From Marasmius tenuissimus (Eukaryota; Basidiomycota; Agaricomycetes; Agaricales; Marasmiaceae): 64,000 nt of DNA. The translations under genes were made by a program, and so were the position numbers. Below the pieces are notes generated by a model, which worked only from the letters and a program-made list of their open reading frames with translations, was not told the origin of the DNA and searched no databases. The stretch spans positions 620,001-684,000 of the forward strand of contig JAQOTA010000047.1 of NCBI GenBank assembly GCA_029532415.1. Direction: 5' to 3'. Positions 33,794 through 45,540 of this stretch are shown here, one piece after another. Position 1 is the first letter of the stretch, and each line of letters opens with the position of its first letter.

Positions 33794-36084
33794 AACATAG
33801 AATGAGGAAGAAGAAGAGGCTATAAAAAGAGGCGGGAGGGGGAAAATGGACGGTTGAGGGTCGAGCTCGACAAAGAGCCCGTCACTGGGCCAACCTCGTT
33901 TGCTCGAAAGCGCGTTTGTCTTTGTCGGGCCGAGTGTTGGATTGACTAATCAGGACACCGGGAAATTGCCATATAAGGTAAGCGCCGACTCACCAAAGAA
34001 GGTCACGGAATCTCACAGAAACGCCGCACTCCCAGCCCAATGCCTCAGCTTCAACGTCATCGAAAACTGGCGTTTCGATCTCGGAGGGATGGTCGAGGAG
34101 AGTATCGAGGGCCTTATCCCGAGATATCTGGGACCTACACGCGTCTACCGACCGGGTGTGATCATTCCGAAAAAGTGCTGACGGTTGGAGTCGTTTGACC
34201 ACGAATTCATGCGGTTGATGCAAGGGCCTCAATCCCTCAAAGGCGTTGTGAGCTTGCATTCAGACCGAGGTTAGAGAGTCGAGGTGCGGAGGGCATAGGA
34301 GGCGGGCTATGGAATAGGCATGAAGGACTCGTGGAAGGTTGTCGATTCGAGTAGGAAACTGAACGAGATTGACTATAGGTCTTGTATTCGCACTGAGAGG
34401 ACTTGATTTGATACCCTGGATGAGGAATAGTTCAGCATGGGGTTGGCCGGAGAAGGGGTCGGGAGTGGAAGGATTGACAAGGCAACCAAAAACTGAGGGA
34501 GTTGGTTCTTACCTTGTTTTAGAGCATTGAAACAAAGACAGGCCTAGAGTATTGCCTGAAGCGGAGGTGATGCTCTGGCCTGTGTGCAGAAACATTCATT
34601 CGAGGATGTCTACGCAAAGAAATCGGAACGATTACACGCACCTAGATGACTACCAGTCTGTTTCAACCCAGATCGCAGAATAGAGCAAAGCTGAGGTATA
34701 TCAACTGCTCATGGTACTGACGCCATCCCAGCGACGAGAATAAGCTGTCCGAGGAAATCGATTGCCTCACAATGATGGGCAGAGTGCCTTGTTGATGGAT
34801 AGCGCTAGCTCGGATTCGAGAAGTACATCTTCATGAAGGCTGATAGAGAGAAATTGAAGAGAAAATGGTGCTTTCATCGAGAGAGAATCTTCAATGGGCA
34901 GAGGGTGGGTGGTGGTGCGGTGGTGAAGGGCATGCAGTTTTAGCGCCCAATTGCAATGCACAATCGTCCGAGACGGTCCGTGCGCGACACCTCCCAGTTC
35001 CGGACCACGGTCTGCTTGTCGTGCTCAGACTCTGACCCTCACGGTTGAGAAAGAAAATCATCATGATCGGTTAGCTTTGCCTCAAATCCTTATGCGAGAT
35101 GTGTGTTCCACTCCAATGTCGGGTGCTTCAAAAATTCAAGAAAGACCATGGCAAGCCGCTCCCAAAGCTTCGACTTTTTGCTTATGGGTCCTGGCGCAAG
35201 TCTCAATCTCGGACACGGACTCTTGTACTTGGGAGCGTTAAACAGAGGAAAATTAGAGGGGCGTTGGACGCTTAGGTGAGTTTATTCTGACATTCGATTG
35301 AGTCGTTGAATACCCTGACAGATCACCAGCCAGGCTCGGAGACCGCACCATCAAGCTAGCCTCGCGATAGAGTTCGAACGACAGGAAGGGAAGATATGAT
35401 TCATTGGGTTCTGCCATCTTGAGTGGCAGCTGGGCCCGATGGTTGCGGGTACGATCCTTGGAAGCAATCCGAAGCTCATAGCGACGCCCAGCAACCAACA
35501 CGAATCCAACGCCCAAATGAATCTGTTCCGGCCAGCCCTAGGACCTTCTGAAGGAGTACTTGCATCATCCTCACCCTTCTCGCGTTTCTTTTATCTGACT
35601 AGCCTCAGAAACGAGACCGTCTTTGTGGTATATTTTCCCTCTTTTTGTCATTGACATTCATCGTTCGTCTCGAATATTCTGTCTGTACGGTCTTTGAAGA
35701 GCTTCAGACACGGAAAATCATTCTGTTTACGGCTCTCGTGGCAGTCGTTGTCGGCGAACATCGCATTAGACTTCGATGATCATTCTATCTCGTAGTGCCG
35801 TGGTGTCTCATTCTTGCGTGCTACCTGGCACACGGAGAAACACTGATTGACCTATCGCAACACTGACAGGACTCGAGCCGATCCACGTCCACATCAGGAA
35901 TCTGTTGATGCTCGGAGGGAAAACGTCCTATTGGTGTTCTCAGAAAATTTGTACAAGCCGACACTGATCGCGATGAAGATTGTTCTACTGGAGTCGCTGG
36001 CGTCCAAGCTAGTTGGCTAACCACCTCGTGAAACATGTCAGTGTCTCACCAAAAAGAAGTGATTGTTCACTGACCTCATTGCCA
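33794..36084. other. Spacer upstream of EPL1, no gene recognised
   Basis: The first few hundred bases are the EPL1 promoter region. Frames of up to 97 codons occur on both strands, but none shows a domain or a matching exon. A minus-strand frame at 35821-36036 could be an alternative 3' exon of the small gene ending at 36085. Confidence 0.4.
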
Positions 36085-36477
36085 TCAAAAAACCAGGCCA
36101 ACAACGATTCCAAGACAGGTTTTGAAGTTGAAGATACTCCTTCGATAGATTAGCTGTTGTCATAACGGAACGGACGTGGTAAATGATACCGCTTACCAGA
36201 CTAGCATTCCGACAACAGCGACCCGCACTCCCCACCTTACGACGTTCCATCGTGGTCTTTGATCACGGTCAAGGTTCCTGCGGGGTGGATCCACTGGTGG
36301 GAGATGATGATGCTGAATCTTTGCGAGTATTAGCGACACGTCTGTCCGAAAGAAAAGACCAATGGCGAGGCCGGCAATACTCACTCCTGCTTCAAAGCCT
36401 CCGACCCGTTGATTGCCAGACTGTAACGGATTGAACCTTCTGGCACGGGACATTCGGGAAGAGACGATCCGAGGCAT
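36085..36477 (-). CDS. Small putative membrane protein, hypothetical
   Basis: A tentative three-exon model starts at ATG 36477 with MPRIVSSRMSRARRFNPLQS. It splices at a GTGAGT donor into VDPPRRNLDRDQRPRWNVVR, then splices again at GTAAGC into a short exon ending GIVVGLVF. The product would be about 80 residues with a basic N terminus and one or two hydrophobic segments (GVRVAVVGMLVW and CLGIVVGLVF). I recognise no family. The second acceptor is uncertain, and an alternative splice would join the frame at 35821-36036. Confidence 0.35.
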
Positions 36478-36636
36478 TCTGTGCACTGTTAACGAAAGAG
36501 AAGATTGGGCAGCAGAAGACTAGGATGAGGAAAATTGGACGAGGTTTGCTACGATTTATACATCGACTCGGTTTGGCCTTATTGCTGCGCGGCAATCTCC
36601 AGATTCCTCACCTTAGTTTCGCTTATCTATAAATTT

Positions 36637-37101
36637 CTACATGAATAACTCCTGAACACCTTTCTTTCTTTCGCCCCCAGTCCCCGCTCCTTCGCCCTCT
36701 CCACTGCCACAAGTCCGCAACTTGACTTTCCCTGCACCTCGCGGCTCAGGGCTGTCCTTCGATAATGCCGCTCTGCAACCAGAGCTTCCTCTGGGCCTTG
36801 GAGTCTTCAGGCAAAAGGTAACGATTCGCTCCTCATCCAGACTCCCATTGATTGTGGATTGAGGGCTTTTGAACTTGAGGCGCCCGCATGAGTCCGTGCG
36901 AAGTGTGAGCAAAGCGCTGGTTGTCTGAGACCGTCGCATTCCTCTCGCGAATATCTGAGAGGTACCATACGCCACAGCTTGAGCGTCTAGCTTTGTGTAA
37001 GATTCAGAGACAGTGAGTTGTAACAGCCCCACTCCGAGTCGCGAGTTGCGTTGATACTTGGAGGTTCTTACATTGATGATGCCACCGCATCGCCGCGACA
37101 C
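36637..37101 (-). CDS. Uncharacterised ORF, 154 codons
   Basis: A single open frame encodes a Gly/Ser/Arg-rich sequence with SPQSTINGSLDEERIVTFCL in its middle and an acidic-basic tail GSGEGEGAGTGGERKKGVQE. The start may lie at an internal Met. No domain is recognised and no paralog exists in the window. The GC-rich low-complexity tail could also arise by chance. Confidence 0.22.
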   Translation of the reverse strand: MSRRCGGIINVRTSKYQRNSRLGVGLLQLTVSESYTKLDAQAVAYGTSQIFARGMRRSQTTSALLTLRTDSCGRLKFKSPQSTINGSLDEERIVTFCLKTPRPRGSSGCRAALSKDSPEPRGAGKVKLRTCGSGEGEGAGTGGERKKGVQELFM

Positions 37102-37720
37102 TGACAGCCAGCCCAGGGTCTTAAATCTGGTAGATTAGGAAGCCCGGGCAGCTCGCAAAAACTCCGGGACCAGGGGATCTTCCAAGTTCATCAAGCCAGC
37201 GCTGGACTTGTGCAGAGCCCTATAATTAGCAGACAGTCCATCTCTCAGAAGGAGGAATGGAAGCATGAGATGCTAGAGTTTTACATCCCGGGGTCCCCGG
37301 GCTTCAAAAACAAGATCACAGCACAATACAGTTGAAATCTGTCACCCACAAAAAATCTGAAAACTTCACACATGTTGTTCTTCAGAGAACCTCCCACAAA
37401 AACACGAGGGAGAGGTTTCCCAGGTTACTTGCGTCACCTATTAAGTACTTGTAGACACTAGAAGGGCCTCATGGACATTGAGAGGACTTGGAATAAGCCC
37501 TCACAACATGAAATACATGCCGCGAGGCGATGTCATCCTCGAAAATCAATTATAGCGGAAGTCAAATGGATCCGGGTCTGACGTAGTCTCCCCTAGGCAG
37601 ACTCTACATGGATTGACAAGGGAGCAGTCTTCCTAGTATCTCGAGAAATGACAAGCGAGAATTGCTGTGTAATTGACTACAGAGTACAAACGGAATCAGT
37701 ACATATGCCAGAACAAGAAG
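37102..37720. other. Spacer, no gene recognised
   Basis: It holds the 3' flank of the kinase-like gene. Nothing else is recognisable. Confidence 0.35.
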
Positions 37721-40700
37721 TTAAAGTACAAGTCGCAATGTCATTCTCCGCCCTCCGCCTTCTCTCAAAAGCTCAGTTAAAGTCCCTGAACCTTGTGCGC
37801 CCTGGATCGGAAACCCTGAATCAGGATATGGTGAATTATTCACCGTACTATCTGTCTCCGTAACAGGCGAAACAATCCCAGCATTGCGAACCTCGGGCAA
37901 CATCCCATATCGGAATACATCCCCATCCGACACCTGCGGCACATCGTCCGTGTCCATGCCCATGCCCGCACGCGTAGATGAAGACACCCTCCCAACATAG
38001 ACATCTTCCGCCGTTTCCTTCTCCTTCCACATACCCGTATTCTCGCTGCCGCCGACGTACAAAGGACGCTCCCCCTTCCTCGCCCAAAGGGCATTACCCC
38101 ACTTGAGTACTCTACTTCCACCAAATTTCAACCCCGAGATCTGTCGCTTCAGCTTCGACCGCGCCATCATCTCGTTGACAGGAGTGGATACAGGAAGTGG
38201 AACAGGGTGTGCAGGCGCGCGGTATGTGAAACCAATCCCATTCCCAATCTGCTCGACATCTTTCGGTAGATTTTCCTTTATTGGGACGAGGCTAGGTGAG
38301 CTCTTGTGTTTCCGAAGTAGTGCTGAAGACGGAGTCGAGGGCTTGATGAATTGCGAGAAACGTTGAGTAGACGCCGTGAGGTTGCTCAGAGACAGTCGAG
38401 AAGCTAAGGGCGAGTTCGTTATGGTCTTGTTTCGAGATCTGCGTGGGATGGCCAGAGGCTCGCCTATAGAGTAGCGCCCCATGTCTGATGACTTTGTCTT
38501 GATATCCTGATCCAAAGACTCCCAGAAACGTGCCAAACGTTCTTCCGGGGTCAGGGAGATTGAATCCAAGCGTCGACGTAGGGAGTCATAGGTTGGTGCG
38601 GGCGAAGGCAGCGCATAGTCATCTTCGGCCTCAGAGGAACAAGCAGTTTGCACAGTTGAAGTTCTTGATCGCGGGGGCCGAGACCCGTCGTTGCTGATGC
38701 GGAATATGGTGGGAAGCATGTCTTGAACTTCCTCGCGAGCTTTGAGAGAAAACATCGAGGGAGTGGCGAGCATGTATGGTGACGTAGGTGTCTGAGGAAT
38801 CCAACGCGATGAGCAGTCCGGAGGTATTGCAAGTGAAGCGGTTGACGTAGATCGGCGAATGGTCTTCTCATCGGAATCGAGACCTTTCATAGGTACCTTG
38901 TGTAGGATAGAACCAGGGACATATGGAGCTAGGCAGATCACATGAGCTATAATCGCACAGAAGACACGATCCACATACCCTCGATATTCTTCTCGTGCAC
39001 CAAGCTCCAGTTCCTGTCGAGAAGAGATGAATGAGCCTATAGCGAAAGACCGTAAGCCATGAAAAATACTGACACACAAGCGAAGAAGGCGTGACCCTTG
39101 ATCTCTACAACGTTCAAACGGAAGGCCGGATTGGGCTCCATACACTGGTGGATGGTCAGATGAACCCACGTCCCGTCTGGGACCACAACGAACTCACACT
39201 TCTTATCAACTCCCGGGCCCTGGACGGGGTTTGCAGTTCATCGCTGTCACGGTAGATACGTCCTCGAATGATCCTCTCTTTCCTTTCTAGAACCCCAACG
39301 CCGTCCAGAGGAAATGGATGCTTTAGATGTGGAAATGAGTTGAACGGAACGATCGTTGTAGCACACGCACACTTACATCCCCGTACAACATGAAGTAAAG
39401 AACACACCCGAAACCCCAGCAGTCCACAGCATAATCATGCGTCCATCCTAAGAGTACCTCCGGCGCACGGTACTCATGCTGAGGGGTAAGAGCGCAAGAG
39501 GCGGAATCCCTAGCCGAGGTGTACTGAAAGCGTTCGGAATCGTTTTCGACATAGGCATGCTCAAACTCAGTCAGTACAATGTGGCCATCGTTGTCGATTG
39601 TTAGGTTGGAAGGAGTGATATTCCGATGCTGAATTCCAGCGGCATGTATGACGGAAAGCGCTTCCACCTGTCAGTATAAGTATGATGTGAGAAGGCCAGC
39701 GAACCACCAAGGGAATGGAGGGAGAGACAGACCAGTTCAGAGGCATAGAGTAGAGCGTGCGGAAGAGAAAGGGCACCATTTGCTGCTACAAACTCGCATA
39801 GATTACCACCAAGGTACGAGTTCTAGATAACGTGCAGTCAGTTTGGGCGGTAAACGCGTAGGCGAACCACACGCACCATGATAAGTGAGAAGGAGCTCTC
39901 TTCATACACCCTCCACCGAATTTGGGGCAAAAATGGTGCCTCTCTGTCGTTAATCATCTCCAAGACACTCAATTCGAGAGGCCAAGTGTGACTGGGAGTG
40001 ATTTTGAAGCGTTTCAAGGTGTACGTCTGTTGAGTGTCGCGTTTGGAGATGAGGCAAGTACCAGTCGCGTCTTGTGTAATCATGTCGAACCCGGCTAGGG
40101 AGGAAATACTCTAGAAAATCAGCGTAGTGGACCGCATCAGACGATTGGCGTGTCAGAGGGGTCAGGTAGATCACAAACATTAGCGTTCTTGTCGAGCTCC
40201 TGGAGGTCTTCCATAATCGTTGAAAGGCGGTTGGGCATCTTGGGTGAGAGAACGACAATCTCCTGATACGCTGAGTTCAGTACAAGTCAAGAAGCAGGGA
40301 GGTTAATGAGTACATCAACTTCTTCGTCATCCCATTCGGGAACGATTTCTTGAATATCGGTGATTTGCTAGAAGTAGTTTGAGCCTGTCGTGTGCTGTGG
40401 ATCGAAGACAAGTTCAACTTACCTCGACATTGAAGCTCATATCAGCGAGTCCTCTCTCTTCTGCGGCGTACAACGCGTCCTTGTCGAGCATCCCAGAGAA
40501 CGATTCCTGCATTTTCTACTTCAGCTAGACGTATACCAACGGAAAGGTTTTTCAAACTCGCCGAGAAAGGAGACGCGTCAAAACGGTCTATTTCGATGCT
40601 GGGTGGATCTCCGGAGTACTGACTGATGTTCGAACGAAAGGATGAACGCTGAGGGTCAAAGATCATGAGTGAGATTATTACTGAGCTATTGCAAGGACTC

Positions 40701-40738
40701 ACCGGTTGGGTATCGATTTCCATAGGTATTACATCCAT
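37721..40738 (-). CDS. Protein kinase-like protein lacking catalytic Asp residues (predicted pseudokinase)
   Basis: Multi-exon minus-strand gene. Exon 1 (40738-40703) reads MDVIPMEIDTQP. An acidic N-terminal region with QITDIQEIVPEWDDEEVD follows, and then the kinase fold. ISSLAGFDMITQDATGTCLI begins the N-lobe and TYTLKRFK carries the VAIK-type lysine. ASELVEALSVIHAAGIQHRN is helix E into the catalytic loop. HRNITPSNLTID stands where HRDxKPxN is expected, and VLTEFEHA where DFG is expected. YRAPEVLLG is the APE motif, VDCWGFGCVLYFMLYG is helix F, and MEPNPAFRLNVVEIKGHAFF closes the C-lobe. HRD is HRN and DFG is TEF, so phosphotransfer is unlikely. A disordered Ser/Pro-rich tail of about 400 residues follows to the stop at 37721. 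The join between the exon ending near 40545 and the QESFSGMLDK exon is unresolved; it needs a very short intron. Confidence 0.7.
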
Positions 40739-41355
40739 TATGAACGATGCAGAAGGAGGGTAACCGTAAACCAGATAACGTGCTCGGCGTGACAAGGGTA
40801 TCGCTGGTTGGGAGGGGGGTATTCTGGGGTATCGACGTTGGAGGAAGAGAAGGTGGCCGTGAGAAATTGTATCTGGAGCCAATTGGTTGCAATTTCCGTC
40901 ACGATCTAATCGTCAGCCTCTTCAACGTTCAACACCCGATTTACACTGTGTATATTGGGTGCATCTACACAAATCTCGGTCTGACGGTTTGCACAGGCCT
41001 ACCTATGATTTTATGGGCAAAATGAAGGGCAACTAAGTCACTCGTTCGACTTTTTGGCTCTTTTTGGTCCACGGTCGGTCGCCTCGAACCTTCGAAAGGA
41101 CAAATCATGGCTGGAACTGAGAAACCCAAAATCTGCTTGACCGTAGCTGGCGGTCTGTGGGTGCAAGATTTATGTACAAGGGTCGCCGGGGATTGAACCG
41201 GGCAGCTTGAAGCTATGCTCCTCATCGTAGTTGGGTGGCCGTTCATCTCAGGGTTCTGTTACCATCGAGGAGGGTTTCGTCGTGTTCTAGACCTGGAAGG
41301 GCGTCACCGACATTCAGTCTGAGTGACTGGGCAGGAAGATGTCGTACGCATGGTG
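40739..41355. other. Divergent intergenic region between the kinase-like gene and the GMC pseudogene
   Basis: No N-terminal exons for the GMC gene can be found here. The expected FAD-binding GxGxxG motif is absent on the plus strand. A GGTTCAATCCCC box on the minus strand near 41200 resembles a tRNA T-arm but lacks the rest of a tRNA. Confidence 0.45.
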
Positions 41356-42972
41356 CACGGTACGCCGCCCCTCTTCGCGGTCTGGTCTCAGGATGGCCAT
41401 GACACGACTGGGCAGGTCATCCCTGAAGTACATGGCAACGGCAAGGTCTTGACGAGTCTCCCGGGCTTCCCAACGGAGCTCGATCCAATTGTCACGGAAA
41501 CCGCAAAATCACTCGGGAAATACAATCAAGATTTCAGTGCGGGCGACATGACCGGTTTTGGTACGAGTTCAGTTATGTCACTACATGTCTTCTATGAGCC
41601 TCACTGCAAGTTTTCCTTAGGTTTTGTTCAGAACGCGATCGGCAACGAAGGGAGAAGCGCTACCGCCTACCTCGTTCCGGCTCTCGAGCGCCTCAATCTC
41701 GATGTTGTCATCAACTCCCGAGCGACGAAGATCTTCGCATCACGACCCTCCCTTGACGGAGAGCCAGTAATTAATACCGTTCGGGTCGCTCAAAGTGAAA
41801 GCGGTACGTGCAGACCGAGCTCTCTGGTCCGCTGGGTGACTGCTTACCTTCGCTTCTTTGGTTAGGCTCTCATGTCAATGTCACCGCTCCCCGAGAGGTA
41901 ACCCTCAGCGCCGGAGTGTTTGGAACGCCTCAACTTCTACTCCTTTCTGGTATTGGTCCCAAGGCCGAACTCTCCGAGCTCAATATTCCATTGTTTTGGA
42001 TTCCCCAGATGTTGGGAAACACCTTACCGACCACCCTCTTTTGGCCGTCTACTACGAAGTCAATTCCAACACCACTTATGACCCTGTGCTCCGATCTCAA
42101 AGCACGTCATGGTTCCTCCGTTGCTCGAGCAGTGGGAGGTCAACAGAACTGGGTTGCTGGTGGTCCCAGTGGGGGGAAATACGGGTGTATTCCTGGAGAA
42201 TCCGCCCGGTTTCTTAGATGGTCAAGACCCCTCGAGCGGACCGCGTAGTGGCAACTTGAATATTCAACTGATTTATTGCGTACGTGATCAAAGTTCCCAT
42301 CGTTCATTGCGACGAGCTGATTAAATTCTTTAAGAACGGCTTCGAGCCCCTGGGACCGGTCCCGATGCCTCCTACTGGCCGATTTTTGACAGTACTCACT
42401 ACTCTTATATCTCCGACTTCTCTTGGGTTCTCCATTTATGATCTCGCTGCCAGGTCGTGTGCCGAGAAAACCATCACAGGGGGCGCCATCACCCTCAAGT
42501 GGACGAATCCTTTCGATAGTCTCATCAACGATCTGGAGTTCTACACGACCGACTTTGACATACAGACGATGGTTCAGGCAATGAAGACTGTCGACGAGTT
42601 CGTCCACGAGCCCAGATGGGACGGTTACATTATCAGACCGATGGAGCAATTCAAGAACGACCAAGACATGGAAAACTACGCCAGAAACAAAACGATCACT
42701 ATCCATCATCCTGTTGGTACCGCACGGATGAGCGGTGGTAGTTTAACCGATGGAGTCGTGGATTCGAGTCTGAGAGTCAAGGGCGTGAAAGGCTTGCGGG
42801 CGGTCGACGCCTCGATATTCGTGAGTTTGCCAAAAGACCTGATACGTATTCGCACCTCACTCTTGGGGTACTTTTTTTGCTTCATTAGCCTCAAATACTT
42901 GAGAACCATCCTCAGGCAGTAACCTACACCATTGCAGAGCGGGCATCTGATCTCATTAAATCTCAGCAATAG
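41356..42972 (+). pseudogene. GMC oxidoreductase (aryl-alcohol oxidase-like), truncated and frameshifted
   Basis: Recognisable GMC blocks run in order: [110 protein letters not shown], and HHPVGTARMSGGSL followed by LRVKGVKGLRAVDASIF and ILENHPQAVTYTIAERASDL. The C-terminal catalytic His regions are present. However, the N-terminal dinucleotide-binding part of roughly 150-200 residues is missing. The frame also changes near 41985 (between the [14 protein letters not shown] and [11 protein letters not shown] blocks) and again near 42100. GT-AG introns between blocks are still visible (for example at 41562 and 41801). It is a decaying lignocellulose-oxidase-type gene, not an expressed enzyme. 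Confidence 0.75.
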
Positions 42973-43534
42973 AGCACTACTTAGAATACGAGCTTCGTTC
43001 CGTCAAGTCTACCTCTGTTGTTGATTCGTCCTTAGAGTAAATGCGCCTAATCGATGATCCTCTTCGTTACCAGTTACTCTTCGCGATGATCTCTGTTGTC
43101 GGCGCGAACTCGGAGGGAATTCTTGGATTGCCATTGGACCCAGCTCTCACATCGTAAGTCGATAGAATAAGTAGCCGCGGCCGCTGGCCACCTCAGCGGT
43201 CGACCGTACTGGTACTTTCGAAAATAAACTGATCTCAATGCCTTAGTACTAGTTGTATCGTAACAGACATGGTTCGTACTATGTACGCTGACAATCATTA
43301 CCCTGCAATCCTCAATTCTTCGCCGTCTCGTATCAGGGGTCGTGTTTGTGAGACGTGATGCGGGTTGAAGGGAACTACCAGTGCCACCCAGAGGGCGCGG
43401 CGGAGAAACGGAATCCGAAAAGTGGCTACATATCAGGGTAATTCCTACCCTTGCGTGTATGGCTAGAAATACAGTTGAGTATGTACTATAGTACGCGGAA
43501 CACAAAGAATATCATCTAACACGGGAAAACATAT
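42973..43534. other. 3' intergenic region between convergent genes
   Basis: It lies between the GMC pseudogene and the minus-strand 7TM gene. No gene or repeat is recognised. Confidence 0.35.
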
Positions 43535-44941
43535 TCAAGGTTTATGCTTCTCCCTATCATCCCGCTCCATCTTCGAAGACGCGCCATCGTCATTTTCTAT
43601 ATCTAAATCCAGTCCCTCGGAGTCTCGCCTGTCAAGAAGAGATCCCAAGGAGTATGAAAAGGTCTGCATGCCATCGACTTCCGTGAGCTGTGATTCCGAT
43701 TGGGTCGTTCTTCCGGTGTGATGGTCTCTGGTGCAATGAATCCGGCCTCCGAGACCGATTGGGTATTCGCCACTATTATATTCACTGTCGTCGGGTTCCT
43801 CACCCGGTGTCTCGGCTGAAGTTCTACGGCTGGGCTTTCTTCGACGGGATAGTAACGTGAACAGCACTGTCACTAATACGAGGGAGTTGCACGCTAGGAG
43901 CGCTATAATGGCCTGGAAGACTACGAGTCAGTCTTCCATTCACGGGAGGTCAACAGTGAGGGAACGCGCCTGGATGTGAGCTGCGCATAGAAGTACTATC
44001 TCACTCCCTACGATAGCGCAAATCATGGTCGCGCAACCTAAAGCCAATACCACCAAGGTACTTGAAAAGAGAATCAACAAAATTCGACGTTCTTCGGTTG
44101 GGAGAGATTTCATCTTTCTGAGTGCGTAGAGAGGTACGGCGACGAGTAAGAGTGATGCTAGTAAATCGGCTAACGTCATAGGAAAAGGGTTATAGGGAAG
44201 GACGTTAGAGTCGTCCGCAGAGAAGCTGGCTGGGGGCACACACCAATGACGTGAGGACCCGCAATCATCCATCTCTTCTGTGTAGGCCACTGGGTTCTGG
44301 CTCGCAGGAAGTACAAAACCACGAGATGATACGTCAGGATCGCGGATCCCACCGCAAAGCAAGCAACGGAAAACACGATGGTGAGGGTTCTGAGACGACT
44401 GGGTGGAAGAATGCGGACTATGGAAAGGGATAGAGATATTCGGGAAGACCTGTTAACCAGTGAGGACCAGGACACACCAAGACGCCGAAAGGAAGCCGTG
44501 CGTACCAGATAGTGGCAATGTTCAGCCCAACAGCGAACAAATCTTCTAGCTGAGGTTCTAATGACTCTCCTGATGCCGGTTTCGTGTTCTCGACTGTGGA
44601 TTCAGAGACACAAAAATTAATCTCGAGGCAACGTGGAAGAAACTCGTATAGCTCACCTAACTTCCAGATGACCCAACTCATTACCAAGTGCCCTATGGCC
44701 ACAAGTGAAGCCAGGACGGCCCATCCATCGTCCCAGGACAATCTCTTTATTCGAATTCGGCGCGCCAGGCGAAACGTTGTTGAAAAAATGGCGAGGGTGG
44801 AGATGACCGTGATGAATATTAGAACTGGACCCCACAACACGTTTTCAAAAACGGCACTGCACACCATGAGAATCAACAAATACCGTTTTTTTGCCCTCGA
44901 GGGATGGAAACCTCCACTGGGCCAGCAGAACTAGTGCTCAT
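43535..44941 (-). CDS. Fungal 7TM (rhodopsin-like PF20684-type) membrane protein, isolated fourth member
   Basis: Six exons on the minus strand: 44941-44884, 44824-44657, 44593-44506, 44449-44244, 44169-43970, 43912-43535 (1098 nt, 365 residues). Exon lengths 168 and 206 equal those of the tandem array at 23-30 kb, so it is a paralog. It reads MSTSSAGPVEVSIPRGQKN, then VLIFITVISTLAIFSTTF (TM1), RLARRIRIKRLSWDDGWA, RISLSLSIVRILPPSRLRT and ADLLASLLLVAVPLYALRKM. The tail conserves EYNSGEYPIGLGG and SESQLTEVDGMQTFSYSL despite otherwise strong divergence. The fifth intron has a GC donor (CAG|GCGCGT) where the array genes have GT. That base change may weaken splicing. Confidence 0.72.
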
Positions 44942-45540
44942 AGATCAAGAAGCTTGAGAGGCAGCCGTTTTCGTGCGGCTTCAAGAGGCATACGCTCGGG
45001 TTTAAATGTGGGGAATAGCAACGAAACAACACGGAGACTGCCCTGTTTGGAATCCGTAACTGGATGACAGTTGAATTGTTGACTAGCTGGTGTTATGAAT
45101 ATTGACCGGAGCCTGAGTCAATGGTCAGATGCATTGAAAACGACTGTATTCGGTGGCTGCGACCCTGAGTGACGGTTTGCCCGGATAAACTGTTTGCTGA
45201 AGATTAGACTGGAAAATAGGTGCACAGTCTTGCCAGTAAAGGAGATAGCATCGCGGAACGATCTAGTTGCATAATGACGGAGGCCGTAGCGGTTGAAGGG
45301 ATGCGAGTTGCCTGCCAGAGGACTCTAGGCTATTTTTTAACCTGCCGGGCTCATGCCGCTCATCAGATTTCCACTGTCTCCTCAATCACCTCTATGCCGC
45401 ATAGCTCTCGATCCCACTGTTTCCAGAGTTTCCACCGAGGACCTCGCATTCATGCTAGCGAAGAAAGGGAACGAGTTCACCGTCTATCTAATGAAATGAA
45501 TAAGAAATTGGACCACAGATTGGTAAATAACAATTGCTTG
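44942..45540. other. Spacer, no gene recognised
   Basis: Promoter side of the minus-strand 7TM gene and 3' side of the NTPase gene. Nothing further is recognised. Confidence 0.35.

Noticed and set aside
39150..39170. Separate gene starting at MGSSDHPPVYG for the 482-codon frame
   Set aside because: The frame is the 3' part of the kinase-like gene. The C-lobe block MEPNPAFRLNVVEIKGHAFF splices into it, and the upstream part of the long frame is intronic.
41180..41262. tRNA-like box (GGTTCAATCCCC) on the minus strand
   Set aside because: The T-stem has a mismatch, and no matching acceptor 5' strand, A box or anticodon arm is found at the right distance. I do not call a tRNA.
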